Below the pieces are notes generated by a model. It made no database searches and had not been told where the DNA came from. It worked only from the letters and a program-made list of their open reading frames with translations. A stretch of 64,000 bases of DNA, from NCBI GenBank assembly GCA_963170055.1, contig CAUJGJ010000253.1, positions 1 through 64,000 on the forward strand, given 5' to 3'. The first letter of the stretch is position 1, and every line of letters begins with the position of its first letter. Source of the DNA: Halisarca cf. caerulea (lineage: Eukaryota; Porifera; Demospongiae; Chondrillida; Halisarcidae). Below, piece after piece: positions 40,301 through 55,130 of the stretch. The position numbers were made by a program, and so were the translations under genes.

Positions 40301-43300
40301 CACTAATACGACCACAGTACTTCAGAAAGGTCATGTGTGTCCACTGGGAATGTGCGTGGTGCTAGTGCCAAATATTGGTATTAGCACCAGCATATCCAAC
40401 ACTACACAAATACGCCCACAGATCTTCAGAAAGGTCATGTGTGACCACTGGGAATGTGCGTGGTGCTACTGCCAAATATTGGTATTAGCACCAGCATATC
40501 CAACACTACACAAATTCGCCCAAAGTAGTTAAGAAACTTCATGTGCGTCCACTGGGAATGTGCGTGGTGCTAGTGCCAAATATTGGTATTAGCACCAGCA
40601 TATCCAACACTACAAAAATACGCCCACAGCACTTCAGAAACTTCATGTGTGTCCTCTGGGAATGTGCGTGGTGCTAGTGCCAAATATTGGTATTAGCACC
40701 AGCATATCCAACACTACACTAATACGCCCACAGTACTTCAGAAAGGTCATGTGTGTCCACTGGGAATGTGCGTGTTGCTAGTGCCAAATATTGGTATTAG
40801 CACCAGCAAATCCGACACCACACTAATACGACCACAGTACTTCAGAAAGGTCATGTGTGTCCACTGGGAATGTGCGTGGTGCTAGTGCCAAATATTGGTA
40901 TTAGCACCAGCATATCCAACACTACACAAATACGCCCACAGCACTTCAGAAACTGCATGTGTGTCCACTGGGAATGTGCGTGGTGCTAGTGCCAAATATT
41001 GGTATTAGCACCAGCATATCCAACACTACGCAAATACGCCCACAGATCTTAAGAAAGGTCATGTGTGTCCACTGGGAATGTGCGTGGTGCTAGTGCCAAA
41101 TATTGGTATTAGCACCAGCATATCCAACACTACACAAATACGCCCACAGATCTTCAGAAAGGTCATGTGTGACCACTGGGAATGTGGGTGGTGCTAGTGC
41201 CAAATATTGGTATTAGCACCAGCATATCCAACACTACACAAATACGCCCAAAGTAGTTAAGAAACTTCATGTGCGTCCATTGGGAAAGTGCGTGCTGTTA
41301 GTGCCAAATATTGGTATTAGCACCAGCATATCCAACACTACACAAATACGCCCACAGCACTTCAGAAAGGTCATGTGTGTCCACTGGGAATGTGCGTGGT
41401 GCTAGTGCAAAATATTGGTATTAGCACCAGCATATTCAACACTACACAAATACGCCCAAAGTAGTTAAGAAACTTCATGTGCGTCCACTGGGAATGTGCG
41501 TGGTGCTAGTGCCAAATATTGGTATTAGCACCAGCATATCCAACACTACACAAATACGCCCACAGCACTTCAGAAACTTCATGTGTGTCCTCTGGGAATG
41601 TGCGTGGTGCTAGTGCCAAATATTGGTATTAGCACCAGCATATCCAACACTACACTAATACGCCCACAGTACTTCAGAAAGGTCATGTGTGTCCACTGGG
41701 AATGTGTGTGGTGCTAGTGCCAAATATTGGTATTAGCACCAGCATATCCAACACTACAAAAATACGCCCAAAGTAGTTAAGAAACTTCATGTGCGTCCAC
41801 TGGGAAAGTGCGTGCTGTTAGTGCCAAATATTGGTATTAGCACCAGCATATCCAACACTACACAAATACGCCCACAGCACTTCAGAAACTTCATGTGTGT
41901 CCTCTGGGAATGTGCGTGGTGCTAGTGCCAAATATTGGTATTAGCACAAGCATATTCAACACTACACAAATACGCCCAAAGTACTTAAGAAACTTCATGT
42001 GCGTCCACTGGGAATGTGCGTGGTGCTAGTGCCAAATATTGGTATTAGCACCAGCATATCCAACACTACACAAATACGCCCACAGCACTTCAGAAACTTC
42101 ATGTGTGTACTCTGGGAATGTGCGTGGTGCTAGTGCCAAATATTGGTATTAACACCAGCATATCCAACACTACACAAATACGCCCACAGTAGTTAATAAA
42201 CTTCGTGTGTGTCCACTGGGAATGTGCGTGGTGCCAGTGCCAAATATTGGTATTAGCACCAGCATATCCAACACTACACAAATACGCCCACAGCACTTCA
42301 GAAAGGTCATGTGTGTCCACTGGGAATGTGCGTGGTGCTAGTGCCAAATATTGGTATTAGCACCAGCATATCCAACACTACACAAATACGCCCACAGCAC
42401 TTCAGAAACTTCATGTCTGTCCACTGGGAATGTGCGTGGTGCTAGTGCCAAATATTGGTATTAGCACCAGCATATCCAACACTACACAAATACGCCCATA
42501 GCACTTCAGAAAGGTCATGTGTGTCCACTGGGAATGTGCGTGGTGCTAGTGCCAAATATTGGTATTAGCACCAGTATATCCAACACTACACAAATACGCC
42601 CACAGACACTTCAGAAACTTCATGTGTGTCCACTGGGAATGTGCGATGTGCTAGTGCCAAATATTGGTATTAGCACCAGCAAATCCAACACTACACTAAT
42701 ACGACCACGACACTTCTGAAAGGTCATGTGTGTCCACTGGGAATGTGCGTGGTGCTAGTGTCAAATATTGGTATTAGCACCACCATATCCAACACTACAC
42801 AAATACTCCCACAGTACTTCAGAAAGGTCATGTGTGTCCCCTGACAATGTGCGTGGTGCTAGTGCCAAATATTGGTATTAGCACCAGTATATCCAACACT
42901 ACACAAATACGCCCACAGCACTTCAGAAACTTCATGTGTGTCCACTGGGAATGTGCGAGGTGCTAGTGCCAAATATTGGTATTAGCACCAGCAAATCCAA
43001 CACTACACTAATATGACCACAGCACTTCAGAAAGGTTATGTGTGTCCACTGGGAATGTGCGTGGTGCTAGTGCCAAACATTGGTATTCGCACCAGCATAT
43101 CCAACACTACACAAATACGCCCACAGCATTTCAGGAACTTCATGTGTGTCCACTGGGAATGTGCGTGGTGCTAGTGCCAAATATTGGTATTAGCACCAGC
43201 ATATCCAACACTACACAAATACGCCCACAGTACTTCAGAAACTTCATGTGTGTCCACTGGGAATGTGCGTGGTGCTAGTGCAAAATATTGGTATTAGCTC

Positions 43301-46300
43301 CACCATATCCAACACTACACAAATACGCCCACAGCACTTCAGAAACTGCATGTGTGTCCACTGGGAATGTGCGTGGTGCTAGTGCCAAATATTTGTATTA
43401 GCACCAGCATATCCAACACTACGCAAATACGCCCACAGATCTTCAGAAAGGTCATGTGAGTCCACCGGGAATGTGCACGGTGCTAGTGCCAAATATTGGT
43501 ATTAGCACCAGCATATCCAACACTACACAAATACGCCCACAGATCTTCAGAATGGTCATGTGTGACCACTGGGAATGTGCGTGGTGCTACTGCCAAATAT
43601 TGGTATTAGCACCAGCATATCCAACACTACACAAATACGCCCAAAGTAGTTAAGAAACTTCATGTGCGTCCACTGGGAATGTGCGTGGTGCTAGTGCCAA
43701 ATATTGGTATTAGCACCAGCATATCCAACACTACACAAATACGCCCACAGCACTTCAGAAAGGTCATGTGTGTCCACAGGGAAAGTGCGTGGTGCTAGTG
43801 CCAAATATTGGCATTAGCACCAGCATATCCAACACTACACATATACGCCCACAGCACATCAGAAACTTCATGTGTGTCCACTGGGAATGTGCGTGGTGCT
43901 AGTGCCAAATATTGGTATTAGCACCAGCAAATCCGACACCACACTAATACGACCACAGTACTTCAGAAAGGTCATGTGTGTCCACTGGGAATGTGCGTGG
44001 TGCTAGTGCCAAATATTGGTATTAGCACCAGCATATCCAACACTACACAAATACGCACACAGCACTTCAGGAACTTCATGTGTGTCCCCTGGGAATGTGC
44101 GTGGTGCTAGTGCCAAATATTGGTATTAGCACCAGCATATCCAACACTACACAAATACGCCCAAAGTAGTTAAGAAACTTCATGTGCGTACACTGGGAAT
44201 GTGCGTGGTGCTAGTGCCAAACATTGGTATTAGCACCAGCATATCCAACACTACACAAATACGCCCAAAGTAGTTAAGAAACTTCTTGTGCGTCCACTGG
44301 GAATGTGCGTTGTGCTAGTGCCAAATATTGGTATTAGCACCAGCATATCCAACACTACACAAATACGCCCACAGCACTTCAGAAAGGTCATGTGTGTCCA
44401 CAGGGAAAGTGCGTGGTGCTAGTGCCAAATATTGGTATTAGCACCAGCATATCCAACACTACACAAATACGCCCACAGATCTTCAGAAAGGTCATGTGTG
44501 ACCACTGGGAATGTGCGTGGTGCTACTGCCAAATATTGGTATTAGCACCAGCATATCGTACACTACAAAAATACGCCCAAAGTAGTTAAGAAACTTCATG
44601 TGCGTCCACTGGGAATGTGCGTGGTGCTAGTGCCAAATTTTAGTATTAGCACCAGCATATCCAACACTACACAAATACGCCCACAGCACTTCAGAAAGGT
44701 CATGTGTGTCCACAGGGAAAGTGCGTGGTGCTAGTGCCAAATATTGGTATTAGCACCAGCATATCCAACACTACACAAATACGCCCACAGCACTTCAGAA
44801 ACTTCATGTGTGTCCACTGGGAATGTGCGTGGTGCTAGTGCCAAATATTGGTATTAGCACCAGCAAATCCGACACCACACTAATACGACCACAGTACTTC
44901 AGAAAGGTCATGTGTGTCCACTGGGAATGTGCGTGGTGCTAGTGCCAAATATTGGTATTAGCACCAGCATATCCAACACTACACAAATACGCACACAGCA
45001 CTTCAGGAACTTCATGTGTGTCCCCTGGGAATGTGCGTGGTGCTAGTGCCAAATATTGGTATTAGCACCAGCCTATCCAACACTACACAAATACGCCCAA
45101 AGTAGTTAAGAAACTTCATGTGTGTCCACTGGGAATGTGCGTGGTGCTAGTGCCAAATATTGGTATTAGCACCAGCATATTCAACACTACACAAATACGC
45201 CCAAAGTAGTTAAGAAACTTCATGTGCGTCCACTGGGAATGTGCGTGGTGCTAGTGCCAAATATTGGTATTAGATCCAGCATATCCAACACTACACAAAT
45301 ACGCCCACAGCACTTCAGAAAGGTCATGTGTGTCCACAGGGAAAGTGCGTGGTGCTAGTGCCAAATATTGGTATTAGCACCAGCATATCCAACACTACAC
45401 AAATACGCCCACAGCACTTCAGAAACTTCATGTGTGTCCACTGGGAATGTGCGTGGTGCTAGTGCCAAATATTGGTATTAGCACCCGCAAATCCGACACC
45501 ACACTAATACGACCACAGTACTTCAGAAAGGTCATGTGTGTCCACTGGGAATGTGCGTGGTGCTAGTGCCAAATATTGGTATTAGCACCAGCATATCCAA
45601 CACTACACAAATACGCACACAGCACTTCAGAAACTTCATGTGTGTCCCCTGGGAATGTGCGTGGTGCTAGTGCCAAATATTGGTATTAGCACCAGCATAT
45701 GCAACACTACACAAATACGCCCAAAGTAGTTAAGAAACTTCATGTGCGTCCACTGGGAATGTGCGTGGTGCTAGTGCCAAATATTGGTATTAGCACCAGC
45801 ATATCCAACACTACACAAATACGCCCAAAGTAGTTAAGAAACTTCATGTGCGTCCACTGGGAATGTGCGTGGTGCTAGTGCCAAATATTGGTATTAGCAC
45901 CAGCATATCCAACACTACACAAATACGCCCACAGCACTTCAGAAACTTCATGTGTGTCCTCTGGGAATGTGCGTGGTGCTAGTGCGAAATATTGGTATTA
46001 GCACCAGCATATCCTACACTACACAAATACTCCCACAGCACTTCAGAAAGGTCATGTGTGTCCACAGGGAAAGTGCGTGGTGCTAGTGCCAAATATTGGT
46101 ATTAGCACCAGCATATCCAACACTACGCAAATACGCCCACAGATCTTCAGAAAGGTCATGTGTGTCCACCGGGAATGTGCACGGTGCTAGTGCCAAATAT
46201 TGGTATTAGCACCAGCATATCCAACACTACACAAATACGCCCACAGATCTTCAGAATGGTCATGTGTGACCACTGGGAATGTGCGTGGTGCTACTGCCAA

Positions 46301-46404
46301 ATATTGGTATTAGCACCAGCATATCCAACACTACACAAATACGCCCAAAGTAGTTAAGAAACTTCATGTGCGTCCACTGGGAATGTGCGTGGTGCTAGTG
46401 CCAA
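37397..46404. repeat. Shuffled monomer domain with short-range HORs
   Basis: Two markers recur at many different multiples of 104. CAAATCCGACACC is at about 39038, 39558, 40286, 40806, 43927, 44863 and 45487 (5, 7, 5, 30, 9 and 6 monomers). GTGTGACCACTGGG is at about 38671, 39191, 39815, 40439, 41167, 43560, 44496 and 46264. A 12-monomer (1,248 bp) duplication joins 39.04-40.28 and 40.29-41.5 kb. A 26-monomer (2,704 bp) spacing joins about 43.46 and 46.16 kb. The stretch 37.75-38.6 kb is close to consensus. No non-satellite sequence is seen. Confidence 0.75.
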
Positions 46405-47130
46405 ATATTGGTATTAGCACCAGCATATCCAACACTACACAAATACGCCCACAGCACTTCAGAAAGGTCATGTGTGTCCACAGGGAAAGTGCGTGGTATT
46501 AGTGCCAAATATTGGCATTAGCACCAGCATATCCAACACTACACATATACGCCCACAGCACATCAGAAACTTCATGTGTGTCCACTGGGAATGTGCGTGG
46601 TGCTAGTGCCAAATATTGGTATTAGCACCAGCATATTCAACACTACACAAATACGCCAACAACACTTCAGAAACTTCATGTGTGTCCACTGGGAATGTGC
46701 GTGGTGCTAGTGCCAAATATTGGTATTAGCAACAGCATATCCAACACTACACAAATACGCCCACAGCAGTTAAGAAATTTCATGTGTGCCCACTGGGAAT
46801 GTGCGTGGTGCTAGTGCCAAATATTTGTATTTGCACCAGCATATCTAACACTACACAAATACGCCCACAGCAGTTAAGAAACTTCATGTGTCCACTGGGA
46901 ATGTGCGTGGTGCTAGTGCCAAATATTGGTATTAGCACCAGCATATCCATAACTACACAAATACGCCCACAGCGCTTCAGAAACTTTATGTGAGTCCACT
47001 GGGAATGTGCGTGGTGCTAGTGCCAAATATTGGTATTAGCACCAGCATATCCAACACTACACAAATACGCCCACAGTACTTATGAAATATCATGTGTGTC
47101 TGCTAGGAATGAGCGTGGTGCTAGTGCCAA
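46405..47130. repeat. 7-monomer tandem duplication, copy 1 (726 bp)
   Basis: Contains in order TTGGCATTAGC, GCATATTCAACAC with CGCCAACAAC, CATGTGTGCCC, TTTGTATTTGCACC, the -2 junction CATGTGTCCACTGGG, GCATATCCATAAC with CAGCGCTTC, and CTTATGAAATATC. All recur 726 bp (7 x 104 - 2) downstream. One difference noticed is GGTATTAGTGCC near 46495 versus GGTGATAGTGCC near 47221. Confidence 0.85.
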
Positions 47131-47856
47131 ATATTGGTATTAGCACCAGCATATCCAACACTACACAAATACGCCCACAGCACTTCAGAAAGGTCATGTG
47201 TGTCCACAGGGAAAGTGCGTGGTGATAGTGCCAAATATTGGCATTAGCACCAGCATATCCAACACTACACATATACGCCCACAGCACATCAGAAACTTCA
47301 TGTGTGTCCACTGGGAATGTGCGTGGTGCTAGTGCCAAATATTGGTATTAGCACCAGCATATTCAACACTACACAAATACGCCAACAACACTTCAGAAAC
47401 TTCATGTGTGTCCACTGGGAATGTGCGTGGTGCTAGTGCCAAATATTGGTATTAGCAACAGCATATCCAACACTACACAAATACGCCCACAGCAGTTAAG
47501 AAATTTCATGTGTGCCCACTGGGAATGTGCGTGGTGCTAGTGCCAAATATTTGTATTTGCACCAGCATATCTAACACTACACAAATACGCCCACAGCAGT
47601 TAAGAAACTTCATGTGTCCACTGGGAATGTGCGTGGTGCTAGTGCCAAATATTGGTATTAGCACCAGCATATCCATAACTACACAAATACGCCCACAGCG
47701 CTTCAGAAACTTTATGTGAGTCCACTGGGAATGTGCGTGGTGCTAGTGCCAAATATTGGTATTAGCACCAGCATATCCAACACTACACAAATACGCCCAC
47801 AGTACTTATGAAATATCATGTGTGTCTGCTAGGAATGAGCGTGGTGCTAGTGCCAA
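47131..47856. repeat. 7-monomer tandem duplication, copy 2 (726 bp)
   Basis: Second copy of the preceding unit. Parts of the same monomer string reappear near 49.95-50.45 and 52.76-53.26 kb, on the far side of the decayed island, so it seeded the next HOR domain or derives from the same source. Confidence 0.85.
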
Positions 47857-48234
47857 ATATTGGTATTAGCACCAGCATATCCAACACTACACAAATACGC
47901 CCACAGCAGTTAAGAAACTTCATGTGTGTCCACTGGGAATGTGCGTGGTGCTATTGCCAAATATTGGTATTAGCACCAGCATATCCAACACTACACAAAT
48001 ACGCCCACAGCACTTCAGAAACTTCATCTGTGTCCACTGGGAATGTGCGTGGTGCTAGTGCCAAATATTAGTATTAGCACCAACATATCCAACACTACAC
48101 AAATACGCCCACAGCACTACAGAAATTTCATGTGTGTCCACTGGGAATGTGCGTGGTGCTAGTGCCAAATATTGGTATTAGCACCAGCATATCCAACACT
48201 ACACAAATACGCCCACAGCACTTCAGAAACTTCA

Positions 48235-49282
48235 TGTCTGTCAATTAGGAGTATGCATGGTAATATTGCCAAATATTGTTATTAGCAAAAGCACATCCAA
48301 CACTACACAAATATGCTCACAGCACTTCAGAAACTTCATGTGTGTCCTCTGGGAATGTGCGTGGTGCTAGTGCCAAACATTTGTATTAGCACCAGCATAT
48401 CCAACACTAAAAAAATACACCCTCAGTACTTATGAAATTTCATGTGTGTCTACTAGGAATGTGTGTGGTGCTACTGCCAAATATTTGTATTAGCACCAGC
48501 AAATCCATCACTACACAAATACGCCCACAGCACTTAATATTCTTCATGTGTGTCTATGGGAATGTGCGTGCTGCTAGTGCCAAATATTGGTAATAGCACC
48601 AGCATACCCAAAACTACACAAATACACCCACAGTACTTATGAAATTTCATGTGTGTCTACTACGAATGTGTGTGGTGCTAGTGCCAAATATTGGTATTAG
48701 CACCAGCATATCCTACACTAAACAAATACGCCCACAGATCTTAAGAAACTCCATGTATGTCCACTGGGAATATACGTGGTGCTATTAACAAATATTGGTA
48801 ATAGCACCAGAATATCCAACACTGCACAAAAACGACTACAGCACTTCAGAAACTTCATGTGTGTCAAGTAGGAATATGCGTGGTATTATTTCCAAATATT
48901 CCTATTAGCACCAGCATATCCAACACTACACAAATACGCTCACAGCACTTCAGAAACTTCATGTGTGTCCACTGGGAATGTGCGTGGTGCTAGTGCCAAA
49001 TATTGTGTTAGCACCAGCATATCCAACACAGCAAAAATATGCCCACAGAACATAAGAAACTTCATGTCAGTCCACTGACAATACACGTGGTGCTAGTGCA
49101 AAATATTGGTATTAGCACCAGCACATCTAACACTACACAAACACACCCACAGCACATCAGAAACTTCATGTGTTACTTCTGGCAATGTGCGTGGTGTTAG
49201 TTCTAAATATTGGTATTAGCACCAGCACATCCAACACCACACAAATACGCCCTCAGATCTTCAGAAACTTCATGTGTGCCTT
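48235..49282. repeat. Decayed monomer island (about 10 units)
   Basis: Monomers here differ from consensus and from each other far more than elsewhere. Examples are TCAATTAGGAGTATGCATGG, GCAAAAGCACATCC, TGTCTATGGGAATG (a -1 junction), CATACCCAAAACTAC, GAATATACGTGGTGC, TCAAGTAGGAATATGCG and AATATTGTGTTAGC (-1 inside the dyad). I could not find a second copy of most of these variants in the window. No gene or inserted element is present; it is still recognisable satellite at 104-bp spacing. Confidence 0.85.
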
Positions 49283-49849
49283 CTGGGAATGTGCGTGGTG
49301 CTAGTGCCAAATATTGGTATTAGCACCAGCATATCCAACACTACACAAATACGCCCACAGCACTTCAGAAACTTCATGTTAGTCCACTGGGAATGTGCGT
49401 GGTACTAGTGCCAAATATTGGTATTAGCACCAGCATATCCAACACTACACAAATACGCCCACAGCAGTTAAGAAATTTCATGTGTGTCCACTGAGAATGT
49501 GCGTGTTGCTAGTGCCAAATATTGGTATTAGCACCAGTATATCTAAAGCTACACAAATACGCCCACAGCACTTCAGAAACTTCATGTGTGTCAACTTGGA
49601 ATGTGCATGGTGCTAGTGCTAAACATTGGTATTAGGCAGCAGCATATCCAACACTACACAAATGAACTCAAAGCAATTCAAAAACTTCATGGGTGTCCAC
49701 TGGGAATGTGGGTGGTGCTAGTGCCAAATATTGGTATTAGCACCAGCATATCCAACACTACACAAATACGCCCACAGCAGTTAAGAAATTTCATGTGTGT
49801 CCACTGGGAATGTGCGTGGTGCTAGTGCCAAATATTTATATTTGCACCA

Positions 49850-52656
49850 GCATATCCAGCACTACACAAATACGCCCACAGCACTGCAGTAAAATCATGT
49901 GTGTCCACTGGGAATGTGTTTGATGCTAGTGCCAAATATTGGTATTAGCACCAGCATATTCAACACTACACAAATACGCCAACAACACTTCAGAAACTTC
50001 ATGTGTGTCCACTGGGAATGTGCGTGGTGCTAGTGCCAAATATTGGTATTAGCAACAGCATATCCAACACTACACAAATACGCCCACAGCAGTTAAGAAA
50101 TTTCATGTGTGCCCACTGGGAATGTGCGTGGTGCTAGTGCCAAATATTTGTATTTGCACCAGCATATCTAACACTACACAAATACGCCCACAGCAGTTAA
50201 GAAACTTCATGTGTCCACTGGGAATGTGCGTGGTGCTAGTGCCAAATATTGGTATTAGCAACAGCATATCCATAACTACACAAATACGCCCACAGCGCTT
50301 CAGAAACTTTATGTGAGTCCACTGGGAATGTGCGTGGTGCTAGTGCCAAATATTGGTATTAGCACCAGCATATCCAACACTACACAAATACGCCCACAGT
50401 ACTTATGAAATATCATGTGTGTCTGCTAGGAATGAGCGTGGTGCTAGTGCCAAATATTGGTATTAGCACCAGCATATCCAACACTACACAAATACGCTCA
50501 CAGCAGTTAAGAAACTTCATGTGTGTCCACTGGGAATGTGCGTGGTGCTAGTGCCAAATATTGGTATTAGCACCAGCATATCCAACACTACACAAATACG
50601 CCCACAGCACTTCAGAAACTTCATCTGTGTCCACTGGGAATGTGCGTGGTGCTAGTGCCAAATATTAGTATTAGCACCAACATATCCAACACTACTCAAA
50701 TACGCCCACAGCACTACAGAAATTTCATGTGTGTCCACTGGGAATGTGCGTGGTGCTAGTGCCAAATATTGGTATTAGCACCAGCATATCCAACACTACA
50801 CAAATACGCCCACAGCACTTCGGAAACTTCATCTGTGTCCACTGGGAATGTGCGTGGTGCTAGTGCCAAATATTGGTATCAGCAACAGCATATCCAACAC
50901 TACACAAATACGCCCACAGCACTTCAGAAACTTCATGTGTGTCCACTTGGAATGTGCGTGGTGCTAGTGCCAAATATTGGTATTAGCAACAGCATATTCA
51001 ACACTACACAAATACGCCCACAGCACTTCGGAAACTTCATGTGTGTCCACTTGGAATGTGCGTGGTGCTAGTGCCAAATATTGGTATTAGCACCAGCATA
51101 TCCAACACTACACAAATACGCCCACAGCACTTCAGAAACTTCATCTGTGTCCACTGGGAATGTGCGTGGTGCTAGTGCCAAATATTGGTATTAGCACCAG
51201 CATATCCAACACTACACAAATACGCCCACAGCACTTCGGAAACTTCATCTGTGTCCACTGGGAATGTGCGTGGTGCTAGTGCCAAATATTGGTATTAGCA
51301 CCAGCATATCCAACACTACACAAATACGCCCACAGCAGTTAAGAAATTTCATGTGTGTCCACTGGGAATGTGCGTGGTGCTAGTGCCAAATATTTGTATT
51401 TGCACCAGCATATCTAACACTACACAAATACGCCCACAGCAGTTAAGAAACTTCATGTGTGTCCACTGGGAATGTGCGTGGTGCTAGTGCCAAATATTGG
51501 TATTAGCACCAGCATATCCAACACTACACAAATACGCCCACAGCACTTCGGAAACTTCATCTGTGTCCACTGGGAATGTGCGTGGTGCTAGTGCCAAATA
51601 TTGGTATCAGCAACTGCATATCCAACACTACACAAATACGCCCACAGCACTTCAGAAACTTCATGTGTGTCCACTTGGAATGTGCGTGGTGCTAGTGCCA
51701 AATATTGGTATTAGCAACAGCATATTCAACACTACACAAATACGCCCACAGCACTTCGGAAACTTCATGTGTGTCCACTTGGAATGTGCGTGGTGCTAGT
51801 GTCAAATATTGGTATTAGCACCAGCATATCCAACACTACACAAATACGCCCACAGCAGTTAAGAAATTTCATGTGTGTCCACTGAGAATGTGCGTGTTGC
51901 TAGTGCCAAATATTGGTATTAGCACCAGTATATCTAAAGCTACACAAATACGCCCACAGCACTTCAGAAACTTCATGTGTGTCAACTTGGAATGTGCATG
52001 GTGCTAGTGCTAAACATTGGTATTAGGCAGCAGCATATCCAACACTACACAAATGAACTCAAAGCAATTCAAAAACTTCATGGGTGTCCACTGGGAATGT
52101 GGGTGGTGCTAGTGCCAAATATTGGTATTAGCACCAGCATATCCAACAGTACACAAATACGCCCACAGCAGTTAAGAAATTTCATGTGTGTCCACTGGGA
52201 ATGTGCGTGGTGCTAGTGCCAAATATTTATATTTGCACCAGCATATCTAACACTACACAAATACGCCCACAGCAGTTTAGAAACTTCATGTGTGTCCACT
52301 GGGAATGTGCGTGGTGCTAGTGCCAAATATTGGTATTAGCACCAGCATATCCATAACTACACAAATACGCCCACAGCGCTTCAGAAACTTTATGTGAGTC
52401 TACTGGGAATGTGCGTGGTGCTAGTGCCAAATATTGGTATTAGCACCAGCATATCCAACACTACACAAATACGCTCACAGCAGTTAAGAAATTTCATGTG
52501 TGTCCACTGGGAATGTGCGTGGTGCTAGTGCCAAATATTGGTATTAGCACCAGCATATCCAACACTACACAAATACGCCCACAGCACTTCAGAAACTTCA
52601 TGTATGTCCACTAAGAATGTGCGTGGTGCTAGTGCCGAATATTGGTATTAGCCCCA
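49850..52656. repeat. 26/27-monomer segment, copy 1
   Basis: Matches the next segment at 2,807 bp on its left (GCATATTCAAC at 49954 and 52761) and 2,703 bp on its right (50769 and 53472). One monomer present here near 50.5 kb is therefore absent from copy 2. Inside it a 7-monomer (728 bp) string is repeated, at 50769 and 51497. The odd monomer with AATGAACTCAAAG and the +1 TTAGGCAGC at 52052 also occurs at 49661, 2,391 bp away. Confidence 0.8.
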
Positions 52657-55130
52657 GCATATCCAGCACTACACAAATACGCCCACAGCACTCCAGTAAA
52701 ATCATGTGTGTCCACTGGGAATGTGTTTGATGCTAGTGCCAAATATTGGTATTAGCACCAGCATATTCAACACTACACAAATACGCCAACAACACTTCAG
52801 AAACTTCATGTGTGTCCACTGGGAATGTGCGTGGTGCTAGTGCCAAATATTGGTATTAGCAACAGCATATCCAACACTACACAAATACGCCCACAGCAGT
52901 TAAGAAATTTCATGTGTGCCCAATGGGAATGTGCGTGGTGCTAGTGCCAAATATTTGTATTTGCACCAGCATATCTAACACTACACAAATACGCCCACAG
53001 CAGTTAAGAAACTTCATGTGTCCACTGGGAATGTGCGTGGTGCTAGTGCCAAATATTGGTATTAGCACCAGCATATCCATAACTACACAAATACGCCCAC
53101 AGCGCTTCAGAAACTTTATGTGAGTCCACTGGGAATGTGCGTGGTGCTAGTGCCAAATATTGGTATTAGCACCAGCATATCCAACACTACACAAATACGC
53201 CCACAGTACTTATGAAATATCATGTGTGTCTGCTAGGAATGAGCGTGGTGCTAGTGCCAAATATTGGTATTAGCACCAGCATATCCAACACTACACAAAT
53301 ACGCTCACAGCACTTCAGAAACTTCATCTGTGTCCACTGGGAATGTGCGTGGTGCTAGTGCCAAATATTAGTATTAGCACCAACCTATCCAACACTACTC
53401 AAATACGCCCACAGCACTACAGAAATTTCATGTGTGTCCACTGGGAATGTGCGTGGTGCTAGTGCCAAATATTGGTATTAGCACCAGCATATCCAACACT
53501 ACACAAATACGCCCACAGCACTTCGGAAACTTCATCTGTGTCCACTGGGAATGTGCGTGGTGCTAGTGCCAAATATTGGTATCAGCAACAGCATATCCAA
53601 CACTACACAAATACGCCCACAGCACTTCAGAAACTTCATGTGTGTCCACTTGGAATGTGCGTGGTGCTAGTGCCAAATATTGGTATTAGCAACAGCATAT
53701 TCAACACTACACAAATACGCCCACAGCACTTCGGAAACTTCACGTGTGTCCACTTGGAATGTGCGTGGTGCTAGTGCCAAATATTGGTATTAGCACCAGC
53801 ATATCCAACACTACACAAATACGCCCACAGCACTTCAGAAACTTCATCTGTGTCCACTGGGAATGTGCGTGGTGCTAGTGCCAAATATTGGTATTAGCAC
53901 CAGCATATCCAACACTACACAAATACGCCCACAGCACTTCGGAAACTTCATCTGTGTCCACTGGGAATGTGCGTGGTGCTAGTGCCAAATATTGGTATTA
54001 GCACCAGCATATCCAACACTACACAAATACGCCCACAGCAGTTAAGAAATTTCATGTGTGTCCACTGGGAATGTGCGTGGTGCTAGTGCCAAATATTTGT
54101 ATTTGCACCAGCATATCTAACACTACACAAATACGCCCACAGCAGTTAAGAAACTTCATGTGTGTCCACTGGGAATGTGCGTGGTGCTAGTGCCAAATAT
54201 TGGTATTAGCACCAGCATATCCAACACTACACAAATACGCCCACAGCACTTCGGAAACTTCATCTGTGTCCACTGGGAATGTGCGTGGTGCTAGTGCCAA
54301 ATATTGGTATCAGCAACTGCATATCCAACACTACACAAATACGCCCACAGCACTTCAGAAACTTCATGTGTGTCCACTTGGAATGTGCGTGGTGCTAGTG
54401 CCAAATATTGGTATTAGCAACAGCATATTCAACACTACACAAATACGCCCACAGCACTTCGGAAACTTCATGTGTGTCCACTTGGAATGTGCGTGGTGCT
54501 AGTGCCAAATATTGGTATTAGCACCAGCATATCCAACACTACACAAATACGCCCACAGCACTTCAGAAACTTCATCTGTGTCCACTGGGAATGTGCGTGG
54601 TGCTAGTGCCAAATATTGGTATTAGCACCAGCATATCCAACACTACACAAATACGCCCACAGCACTTCGGAAACTTCATCTGTGTCCACTGGGAATGTGC
54701 GTGGTGCTAGTGCCAAATATTGGTATTAGCACCAGCATATCCAACACTACACAAATACGCCCACAGCATATAAGAAATTTCATGTGTGTCCACTGGGAAT
54801 GTGCGTGGTGCTAGTGCCAAATATTTGTATTTGCACCAGCATATCTAACACTACACAAATACGCCCACAGCAGTTAAGAAACTTCATGTGTGTCCACTGG
54901 GAATGTGCGTGGTGCTAGTGCCAAATATTGGTATTAGCACCAGCATATCCATAACTACACAAATACGCCCACAGCGCTTCAGAAACTTTATGTGAGTCCA
55001 CTGGGAATGTGCGTGGTGCTAGTGCCAGATATTGGTATTAGCACCAGCATATACAACACTACACAAATACGCCCACAGTACTTATGAAATATCATGTGTG
55101 TATGCTAGGAATGTGCGTGCTGCTAGTGCC
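52657..55130. repeat. 26/27-monomer segment, copy 2
   Basis: Second copy, starting with the monomer that carries CCAGTAAAATCATG near 52688 (partner near 49881). The internal 7-monomer repeat is again present, at 53472 and 54200, 728 bp apart. A single TTCACGTG variant occurs at 53741 within the first 7-mer. The right end drifts into other monomers near 54.8 kb. Confidence 0.78.
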
